Positions 1-5,374 of a stretch of DNA of 7,845 nt are shown here, one piece after another. The stretch comes from Planctomycetota bacterium (GTDB lineage: Bacteria > Planctomycetota > PLA2 > JAEUHO01), in assembly GCA_029213105.1 (NCBI GenBank), contig JARGNS010000161.1:1-7845 (forward strand), read 5' to 3'. Below the pieces are notes generated by a model, which was not told the origin of the DNA, did no database searches, and saw only the letters and a list, made by a program, of their open reading frames with translations. The position numbers and the translations under genes are program-made. Positions within the stretch are counted from its first letter, which is position 1. Each line of letters begins with the position of its first letter.

Positions 1-1
1 C

Positions 2-1129
2 CTCGAGGTGCGGGGGATGGTCCGTGACTTCGCCCTCGCCGAGGTCGCGCCGCTTGCCGAGGAACTCGACGAGCAGAAGCGCTTCCCCCACGAGACCATT
101 CCCAAGCTGGCGGAACTGGGCCTGCTGGGCGTGCCGTGGTCGGAGGAGTTCGGCGGCGCCGGGATGGACTACCGCGCGTACTCGATCGTCGTCGAGGAAC
201 TCTCGCGCGTCTGCGGCACGACCGGCATCACGGGCGCCGCGCACACCTCGCTCGGCACCGGCCCGATCTACAAGTTCGGCACGGAGGAACAGCGCCAGCG
301 CTGGGTTCCGCGACTTGCCGCAGGCGAGATGCTCGGCGCCTTCGCCCTGACCGAACCGGGTGCCGGCTCCGACGCCAAGATGACCCAGGTCACCGCTCGC
401 GAGGATGGCGACGAGTGGGTCATCAACGGCACGAAGATCTACTGCACGAACGGCAGTCATGCTTCGACGGTCGTGCTCACCGCGCGCACCGGGGACGGCC
501 AGATCGGTGATCCCAAGAACATCAGCGCGTTCGTCGTCGAGAAGGGCACGCCCGGCTTCGAGTACGGCACGCTCGAGGACAAGCTCGGCCTGCGCGGCTC
601 CGACACCCGTGAGCTCGTCTTCAAGGACTGCCGCATCCCGCGCGAGAACAAGCTCGGCGAGGAGGGCAGTGGCTTCAAGGCGTTCATGAAGACGCTCGAG
701 GCCGGCCGCATCTCCATCGGTGCGATGGCCGTGGGGCTTGCCCAGGGTGCACTCGACGCGGCGTTGCCCTACGTCAAGGAGCGCAAGCAGTTCGGCAAGC
801 GCCTGATCGACCTGCAGCCCGTGCAGCATCAGATCGCCGACATGGCGATGGAGATCACCGCAGCGCGCAGCCTCGTGTACCAGGCCGCGTGGGCCAACGA
901 TCACGGCCAGCCGTTTGGTCTCATCGCCAGCAAGGCGAAGCTCTATGCCAGCGAGGTCTCCATGCGCGCGGCGCACAAGGCGATCCAGGTCATGGGCGGC
1001 GTCGGCTACACGCGCGAGTACCCCGCCGAGCGCATCATGCGCGATGCCAAGCTGTGCGAGATCGGCGAAGGCACGAGCGAGATCCAGCGCATGATCATCG
1101 CGCGTCATCTGGATCGCGATACGATCTAG
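2..1129 (+). CDS. Acyl-CoA dehydrogenase, 5'-truncated by window edge
   Basis: This FAD-dependent enzyme should oxidise an acyl-CoA to the trans-2-enoyl-CoA, the first step of beta-oxidation, passing electrons to an electron-transfer flavoprotein in the cytoplasm. The frame is open to base 2 (LEVRGMVRDFALAE...), and family members usually have about ten residues before this point, so the true start is probably off the left edge; the GTG at 8 is unlikely to be it. Visible residues number 375. Numbered from base 2, the N-terminal helical domain covers about 1-110. The flavin-binding signature ALTEPGAGSD is at 115-124, the beta domain at about 112-215, and the C-terminal helical domain follows with RKQFGKRL (261-268) and MGGVGYTREYP (331-341). 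The probable catalytic base is Glu356 in IGEGTSEIQR. That position matches the short/medium-chain and butyryl-CoA type, but chain length cannot be read from the sequence. It ends with TAG. Confidence 0.95.
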   Translation, partial: LEVRGMVRDFALAEVAPLAEELDEQKRFPHETIPKLAELGLLGVPWSEEFGGAGMDYRAYSIVVEELSRVCGTTGITGAAHTSLGTGPIYKFGTEEQRQRWVPRLAAGEMLGAFALTEPGAGSDAKMTQVTAREDGDEWVINGTKIYCTNGSHASTVVLTARTGDGQIGDPKNISAFVVEKGTPGFEYGTLEDKLGLRGSDTRELVFKDCRIPRENKLGEEGSGFKAFMKTLEAGRISIGAMAVGLAQGALDAALPYVKERKQFGKRLIDLQPVQHQIADMAMEITAARSLVYQAAWANDHGQPFGLIASKAKLYASEVSMRAAHKAIQVMGGVGYTREYPAERIMRDAKLCEIGEGTSEIQRMIIARHLDRDTI

Positions 1130-1148
1130 CTCGGTCTGCTGACGAGGT

Positions 1149-1170
1149 CTTCGCGCGCTGGGCGAAGTTT
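1149..1170 (+). terminator. Possible weak terminator hairpin after acyl-CoA dehydrogenase
   Basis: A perfect six-base-pair stem, CTTCGC (1149-1154) with GCGAAG (1162-1167), closes a seven-base loop and is followed by TTT. It begins 20 bases after the dehydrogenase stop codon. The T-tract is only three bases long, so intrinsic termination would be weak, and such stems arise by chance in sequence this GC-rich. Confidence 0.3.
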
Positions 1171-1298
1171 GCGCATGGGCCTGCGAAGTTGGCCCCGCAA
1201 GCCCTCGCGCGCGGCCCTGGGGTGCCCGGGTTCCGTCCCTCGGGGGCTCCCTGCTGCGCTGGGCGCCGCGGGCGCGCTCGCCGGGCCATGCTCCTGAG

Positions 1299-1304
1299 TA
1301 GGAT
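1299..1304 (+). promoter_or_regulatory. -10-like hexamer before the M28 peptidase
   Basis: TAGGAT lies seven bases before the ATG at 1312, so transcription would start at or next to the start codon and give a leaderless message. No clear -35 box is seen. The AGGA inside it (1300-1303) could instead act as a weak ribosome binding site eight bases from the ATG. The same placement recurs at three other starts in this window, which favours the promoter reading. Confidence 0.5.
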
Positions 1305-1311
1305 GCCGGGC

Positions 1312-2553
1312 ATGCGCCAAGCCCTCGTCGTCGTGTCCTGCCTGATCCTGCTCCTCGCCTCGGCCCGCGCCGAGGATGCGCCGGCGACGGCGGCGAAGGC
1401 CGCGGTCGACGTGGAGGTGGCGCGACTCATGACGCATGTGCGTTGGCTGGCCGCGCCGGAGCGCAAGGGGCGCGGGGCGTGGCCCGAGCGCGAGGCCAGC
1501 GCCGCGTACATTGCCCAGGCCTTTGCGGCCGCCGGCCTGAAGCCGCTGCCGGGGCGCGACTCGATGTTCGTCGACAAGGCGGGGCTGAAGCAGCCGGCCC
1601 TGCGCAATGTCGTGGCCTGGTTGCCGGGCCCCAAGGGCGCGGCCGGCGAGCACGTGATCCTCTCGTCGCACTACGACCACCTCGGCCAGAAGGTCACCGA
1701 GATCCGGGACGGCGAGACGGTCACGCGTACGACGATGACCTTCGCCGGCGCGGACGACAACGCGTCGGGGGTCGCAGCCCTGCTCGAGATCGCGCGCTGC
1801 CTGGGGGCGCAGCACAAGGCCGACCCCAAGGCGTTCCCGCGCAGCCTGGTGTTCGTGGCATTCGATCTGGAAGAGACGAACCTCCTCGGCAGCCGGCACT
1901 ACGTGCAGGAGCCGCCGCTGCCCTTGGCGGGCTGCGCCGCGTTCCTCACGATGGACATGCTCGGCCGCAGCGTCGGCGACATGGTGCCCGGCAGCCTCTT
2001 CGTGATGGGGGGCGAGAGCAGTGCAGTCCTCGCCAAGCAGGTCGTGGCCGGGGGCGAGCCCAAGGGCGGCAAGACCATCAAGGTCGGCATCGACTTCCAG
2101 CCGGGCTACTCGGACTACGTCGCGTTCCAGGAGGCCAAGATCCCGTTCCTCTTCCTGACGAGCGGCGCCTGCGAGGACTACCACCAGACGGGTGACGTCG
2201 CGGCCCGCATCCAGGGCGCGCACCTGCGTGCCCGTGCTCGCTGGGCGCAGGACCTGACCATGCGCATCGTGGCGAGCCCCACGCGGCCGACGTGGCGCGA
2301 TGGCGTGCCCCCGTCGGTGGCCGAGCTGAAGGACGTGCGCGCCCTCATCAAGACCATCGAGGCCGAGATCGCCAAGGTGCCGGGGCTGCCGCCCATGGCG
2401 ACGGCCATGGTCACGAACTACGGGGCCTACCTCGACAAGCTCCTGGCCGACGACCAGGTCACGCTCGAGGAGCGGACGAACGCCCGCAACGGTGCCCTGA
2501 ATCTCTTCCGCATGGCCCAGCAGATGGCGGTGGTCATGAACGCCCAGCGCTAG
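1312..2553 (+). CDS. Secreted M28 family zinc aminopeptidase
   Basis: This 413-residue protein is a co-catalytic two-zinc peptidase of family M28, which usually removes N-terminal residues from peptides. Residues 1-20 form a signal peptide with a hydrophobic core (LVVVSCLILLLAS) and a likely cut after ARA, so it is exported. All metal and catalytic positions are present: His120 in SSHYDHLG, the Asp pair 148-149 in GADDNASG, Glu187 (general base) and Glu188 in LEETNLLGS, Asp215 in TMDMLGR, and His291 in DYHQTGD. The catalytic domain ends near residue 320. About 90 further residues look helical and carry no motif I recognise. In-frame ATGs also occur at 1288 and 1303. I chose 1312 because the signal peptide begins there and a -10-like box overlaps 1303. 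It has its own promoter and lies 182 bases after the dehydrogenase, so co-transcription is doubtful. The stop is TAG. Confidence 0.93.
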   Translation: MRQALVVVSCLILLLASARAEDAPATAAKAAVDVEVARLMTHVRWLAAPERKGRGAWPEREASAAYIAQAFAAAGLKPLPGRDSMFVDKAGLKQPALRNVVAWLPGPKGAAGEHVILSSHYDHLGQKVTEIRDGETVTRTTMTFAGADDNASGVAALLEIARCLGAQHKADPKAFPRSLVFVAFDLEETNLLGSRHYVQEPPLPLAGCAAFLTMDMLGRSVGDMVPGSLFVMGGESSAVLAKQVVAGGEPKGGKTIKVGIDFQPGYSDYVAFQEAKIPFLFLTSGACEDYHQTGDVAARIQGAHLRARARWAQDLTMRIVASPTRPTWRDGVPPSVAELKDVRALIKTIEAEIAKVPGLPPMATAMVTNYGAYLDKLLADDQVTLEERTNARNGALNLFRMAQQMAVVMNAQR

Positions 2554-2603
2554 CGGGGCCGCGGACACCCGCGCACTTTGTCGGGCCCTCGCGCATCCGA
2601 TGG

Positions 2604-2609
2604 CACGAT
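2604..2609 (+). promoter_or_regulatory. Weak -10-like hexamer before the 172-residue protein
   Basis: CACGAT keeps the A at position 2 and the T at position 6 of a TANNNT box and lies six bases before the GTG at 2616. No Shine-Dalgarno sequence precedes that GTG. TTGTCG at 2578-2583 is a partial -35 match, but the 20-base spacer is long. It is the weakest of the four start-proximal boxes in this window. Confidence 0.35.
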
Positions 2610-2615
2610 GCGCCC

Positions 2616-3134
2616 GTGAGCATCGAAATCCTCATTCCGACCACCCGCACTCTCGGCGGCGCCACCCAGGCCGTCGTCGAGCAGCTGCTCGGCACCGGGT
2701 TCATGAACATCGACGCGCCGGAGACGGACGCGTTCGAGGTCGAGTTGACGAATGTCGACGCCGAGGAGTGGGGCGAGATGGTCCCCGAGGCGATCAGCGC
2801 CCAGGACCTCGGCGACAAGATCAAGGGCAACCGTGAGATCCTGCGCGTGCGCGTCCCGCTGCGCCTGGGTCACTTCCTGCTCTTCCCGGGGTTCGTGTCG
2901 CTCTGTCGTCCGGACAACTACCAGGAGTTCATGAGCGACCCGCGCGCGCGCCAGATCGTCGGCCGTGAGTCCCTCGAGCTGGCCAATGCCTTCCTGGCGC
3001 CGGAGATCCTCATCTGCGGCGACGCCGCGACGGACTTCCTCGGCACCGAGGCGACCAACTGGGATGAGCTCAAGGACGTGCTGCGCGAAGAGGCGATCGA
3101 TCACCAGCTGATCGTCATCCCGCGCGAGGGCTAG
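2616..3134 (+). CDS. Hypothetical acidic protein, 172 residues, unknown function
   Basis: I do not recognise this protein. It reads VSIEILIPTTRTLGGATQAV at the N-terminus and has no signal peptide or long hydrophobic segment, so it is probably cytoplasmic. It is rich in Asp and Glu, especially at 35-70. The middle (72-99) is an apparent beta-rich stretch, REILRVRVPLRLGHFLLFPG, followed by a helical section (105-130). It ends with DHQLIVIPREG. There are two cysteines (97 and 134), not in a metal-binding pattern. The GTG at 2616 is chosen because a -10-like box sits six bases upstream, the next in-frame ATG (2703) would remove about 30 well-formed residues, and the frame upstream becomes Arg/Pro-rich as non-coding frames do here. 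It starts 62 bases after the M28 peptidase on the same strand, so read-through co-expression is possible. The stop is TAG. Confidence 0.75.
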   Translation: MSIEILIPTTRTLGGATQAVVEQLLGTGFMNIDAPETDAFEVELTNVDAEEWGEMVPEAISAQDLGDKIKGNREILRVRVPLRLGHFLLFPGFVSLCRPDNYQEFMSDPRARQIVGRESLELANAFLAPEILICGDAATDFLGTEATNWDELKDVLREEAIDHQLIVIPREG

Positions 3135-3135
3135 C

Positions 3136-3276
3136 GCACGGCCGCGTGCCGCCGCGCCGCGTTCGCGGCCGCACACACGGAGCCTCGAGCGCCCCGAGGG
3201 CGTCCTTGTCCCGACGGACGTCTGCCGTCCAGGAGTCTGCCCCGTAGGGGCGGTCCAGCGAGTCCGCAGGACGAGC
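3136..3276. repeat. Cluster of small hairpins between convergent genes
   Basis: The 158-base gap between the 172-residue protein (+) and the acyl-CoA synthetase (-) holds several inverted repeats. They are GCACG/CGTGC at 3136-3140 and 3145-3149; an 11-bp stem at 3146-3156 and 3164-3174; CCTCG/CGAGG at 3183-3187 and 3195-3199; GACGG/CCGTC at 3213-3217 and 3225-3229; GCCCC/GGGGC at 3239-3243 and 3247-3251; and GTCC/GGAC at 3262-3265 and 3269-3272. The last is flanked by GA/GA and then GC/GC, an imperfect longer stem. The first two overlap and could compete. No coding frame in the gap looks protein-like. It may be a terminator region or a REP-like intergenic element. Confidence 0.45.
3146..3174 (+). 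terminator. GC-rich hairpin, possible transcription end of 172-residue protein gene
   Basis: Arms GTGCCGCCGCG (3146-3156) and CGCGGCCGCAC (3164-3174) pair over 11 positions with one C-C mismatch around a seven-base loop. It begins 12 bases after the TAG at 3132. No T-tract follows on either strand, so it is not a classical intrinsic terminator. It could still cause pausing, or protect the 3' ends of the two converging messages. Confidence 0.35.
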
Positions 3277-3292
3277 GTGTGTCCGCCCGTGG

Positions 3293-5239
3293 CTAACGAC
3301 TCGCGGCGATCGCCTCGACGGCGGCAGGGTTCTCCACGCTGGCGAGGTCGCCCACGTCCTCGCCCAGGTAGCGGCGCTTGATGACGCCCCGCACGATCTT
3401 CGCGGAGCGCGTCTTCGGCAGCGCATCCACGAAGCGGATCGCCTTGGGGCGCAGCGTCTTGCCCAGGTGGGCGACGACCTGGTCGGAGAGCGCCTGGCGT
3501 AGCGCCTCGCTCTCCGCGACGTCGGGCTTCAGCACGACGAAGGCGACGACGTCCGCGCCCTTGAGCTCGTCGGGCACGCCGATGGCCGCCGCCTCGCTCG
3601 CCAGTGCGTGCTCCACGATGGCGGCCTCGACCTCCGCGGGGCCGACGCGCTTGCCCGCGACGTTGATGGTGTCGTCGCTACGGCCGTGGAGGAACCAGAA
3701 ACCGTCGTCGTCCACGAACGCCCAGTCGCCGTGGTACCAGATCGTGTCGCCGAAGCGCTCGAAGTAGGTCGCCAGGTAGCGGGCGTCGTCGCCGAGGAAG
3801 CTCTTCGTGAGGCTGGGGGCGGGCTGCTTCAGCACGAGGTGCCCCAGGCCGCCACGGATCGGGTTGCCCTCATCGTCGAAGCAGTCCACATCCATGCCGA
3901 GACCCGGGCCGCGCAGGGTCGAGTTCTTGAGCGCGGTGGTCGGCAGTGGCGAGAGGTGGCAGCCGACGAGTTCCGTGCCGCCGGAGATGTTGATGATCGG
4001 GCAGCGTCCGCCCCCGACATGGTCAAAGCACCACTGCCAGGACTCGGGATCCCACGGCTCGCCGGTGGAGCCGATCAGGCGTAGCGCGGAGAGGTCGTGT
4101 CCCTCGGCCAGGTCATCGCCCGCGCGGCGCAGCAGCCGTATGGCCGTCGGAGCGAGGCCGAGCTGCGTGATGCGGTGGCGCGCGACGACCTCGAAGAGGC
4201 GGTCGGGGTTGGGCCAGTTGGGCGCGCCCTCGTAGACGAGCAGGGCCGCGCCCAGGGACGTGACGCCGATCATCTCCCACGGGCCCATCATCCAGCCGAT
4301 GTCGGTGAGCCAGAAGAAGCGGTCGCCCGGCTTCACGTCGAACGCGTAGCCGAGTTCCTTGTTCATCTGCGCGAGGCAACCCGCGTGCGTGTGCACGGTG
4401 CCCTTCGGCTTGCCGGTCGGGCCCGACGTGTAGAGGATCATCGCGGGCGCCTCGGCGTCGAGCACCTCCGTGCGCGGATCGCTCTCGCGCGGCGTGATGG
4501 CTTCATCCCACCACAGGTCGCGGCCCTCCTGCATGGGCGTGTCCTGGCCGGTGCGCCGGAGCACGATCTGGTGCTTGAGCGACGGCACCTCGGCGACGGC
4601 CGCGTCGGCATTCGGCTTGATGGCGGCCGGCTTGCCGCGCCGCAAGCCGCCATCGGCCGTGAACAGCGCGACGGCCTGCGCGTCGTTGAGACGTACGGCG
4701 AGCGCCTCGCTGCCGAAGGCCGAGAACACGGGAATCGCCACGGCGCCGACCTGGAAGCAGGCGAAGAGCGCCACGACGACCTCGGGCACCATCGGCATGT
4801 AGATGCCGATGCGGTCGCCCGGCTGGATGCCGAGCTCGCGCAGCAGGCCGGCGACCTGGCCGACCTCGTGCTTGAGCTCGGCGAAGGTGCGTGCGTTGGT
4901 GGCGCCGTCATCGCCCTCGCCGAGGACGGCGGGCTCGTCGCCGCGGCCGCCGGCCACGTGACGGTCGAGGCAGTTCATGACGATGTTGGTCTTGCCGCCG
5001 ACGAACCAGCGCGTCCAGGGGAAGCCCGCGGAGTCGTCGTAGGTCGTCGTGTAGGGCTCGTACCAGCCGAGCCCCAGGTCCTCGAGGCAGGTGTCCCAGA
5101 AGCGGCCGATGTCCGCCACGGACCAGGCGTGCAGGGCTTCGTAGGAGTCGACGCCGGCCTTCGCCATCAGGCGGGTGACGTTGGCGGCGGCGACCTGGGC
5201 CTCGGTGGGGCGCCAGACGATCGGTGCGTTGTCTTGCAT
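3293..5239 (-). CDS. AMP-forming acyl-CoA synthetase, acetyl-CoA synthetase-related
   Basis: This 648-residue enzyme should activate a carboxylic acid with ATP to an acyl-AMP and transfer it to CoA in the cytoplasm. It has the N-terminal acetyl-CoA synthetase-type region (31-91, including WFVGGKTNIVMNCLDRH). The ATP-binding loop YTSGPTGKPKG is at 270-280, the SGGTEL motif at 419-424, HGDW with Asp505, and GRSDDTINVAGKRVG at 519-533. The C-terminal swing domain has catalytic Lys614 in PKTRSAKIVRG. True acetyl-CoA synthetases carry WWQTE where this has ISGGTE, so acetate is not assured; the motif resembles acetoacetyl-CoA synthetase and plant AAE17-like ligases. The substrate is therefore left open. 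Two family positions differ from the usual: Pro274 in the loop, and Ala613 in place of Gly before Lys614. The ATG at 5239 gives the full N-terminal region and has a -10-like box eight bases upstream. The stop is TAG. Confidence 0.92.
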   Translation of the reverse strand: MQDNAPIVWRPTEAQVAAANVTRLMAKAGVDSYEALHAWSVADIGRFWDTCLEDLGLGWYEPYTTTYDDSAGFPWTRWFVGGKTNIVMNCLDRHVAGGRGDEPAVLGEGDDGATNARTFAELKHEVGQVAGLLRELGIQPGDRIGIYMPMVPEVVVALFACFQVGAVAIPVFSAFGSEALAVRLNDAQAVALFTADGGLRRGKPAAIKPNADAAVAEVPSLKHQIVLRRTGQDTPMQEGRDLWWDEAITPRESDPRTEVLDAEAPAMILYTSGPTGKPKGTVHTHAGCLAQMNKELGYAFDVKPGDRFFWLTDIGWMMGPWEMIGVTSLGAALLVYEGAPNWPNPDRLFEVVARHRITQLGLAPTAIRLLRRAGDDLAEGHDLSALRLIGSTGEPWDPESWQWCFDHVGGGRCPIINISGGTELVGCHLSPLPTTALKNSTLRGPGLGMDVDCFDDEGNPIRGGLGHLVLKQPAPSLTKSFLGDDARYLATYFERFGDTIWYHGDWAFVDDDGFWFLHGRSDDTINVAGKRVGPAEVEAAIVEHALASEAAAIGVPDELKGADVVAFVVLKPDVAESEALRQALSDQVVAHLGKTLRPKAIRFVDALPKTRSAKIVRGVIKRRYLGEDVGDLASVENPAAVEAIAASR

Positions 5240-5247
5240 GGGCCCGC

Positions 5248-5253
5248 ATTGAA
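5248..5253 (-). promoter_or_regulatory. -10-like hexamer before the acyl-CoA synthetase
   Basis: Read on the minus strand, TTCAAT matches TATAAT at four of six positions and lies eight bases before the ATG at 5239. No Shine-Dalgarno sequence is present in between (GCGGGCCC). It implies a leaderless or nearly leaderless message and sits back-to-back with the promoter of the next gene. Confidence 0.4.
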
Positions 5254-5297
5254 CCCCGAGCGGCGGAGGGAGGGAACCCGCGCCGTCCGCGCCGACC

Positions 5298-5303
5298 TAT
5301 GAT
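5298..5303 (+). promoter_or_regulatory. -10 hexamer before the metallopeptidase signal peptide
   Basis: TATGAT is the best -10 match in the window (five of six). It stands exactly seven bases before the GTG at 5311, the same spacing as at the M28 gene. There is no ribosome binding site between the two and no clear -35 box. It is strong support that 5311 is a genuine translation start. Confidence 0.55.
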
Positions 5304-5310
5304 CGGGCCC

Positions 5311-5374
5311 GTGCGCCTGCTCCTCGTCGCCTCCCTGCTCTTCCTCCCGTGGCTGGCGGGGGCGCTGGACCTAC
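5311..5374 (+). other. Signal-peptide-coding 5' end of the metallopeptidase, out of frame
   Basis: From the GTG at 5311 the frame encodes VRLLLVASLLFLPWLAGA, a clean signal peptide of positive, hydrophobic and small-residue parts. Past about 5365 the same frame becomes Arg-rich nonsense (RARARPGRRRRARGGRG), typical of a wrong frame here. The downstream metallopeptidase frame is shifted by one base and becomes plausible at about 5366 (WTYVRVRGRVD). That frame has a TGA at 5300 and no start codon before the GTG at 5375. The two pieces are best explained as one gene interrupted by a one-base insertion or two-base deletion, perhaps at the five-G run 5358-5362. Confidence 0.6.

Noticed and set aside
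889..1311. Extending the M28 gene upstream to GTG/ATG codons at 889, 1288 or 1303.
   Set aside because: From 889 it would overlap the dehydrogenase with Arg-rich, non-native sequence. 1288 and 1303 add residues before the signal peptide, and 1303 lies inside the probable -10 box.
1126..2568. A 480-codon open frame on the minus strand opposite the M28 peptidase.
   Set aside because: The plus strand carries a complete set of M28 metal ligands. The antisense product is His/Arg/Gly-rich without recognisable structure.
1..5239. Treating the dehydrogenase and acyl-CoA synthetase as a beta-oxidation operon.
   Set aside because: They are on opposite strands, separated by two unrelated genes, and each has its own signals. 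Only a shared pathway is plausible.
4097..5302. A 401-codon plus-strand open frame opposite the acyl-CoA synthetase.
   Set aside because: It mirrors the synthetase codons and has no motif of its own, while the minus-strand product has every expected ligase motif.
5358..5366. Programmed ribosomal frameshifting at the five-G run in the metallopeptidase gene.
   Set aside because: No slippery heptamer, internal Shine-Dalgarno or stimulatory structure is evident, and the family is not known for recoding. Error or mutation is simpler.
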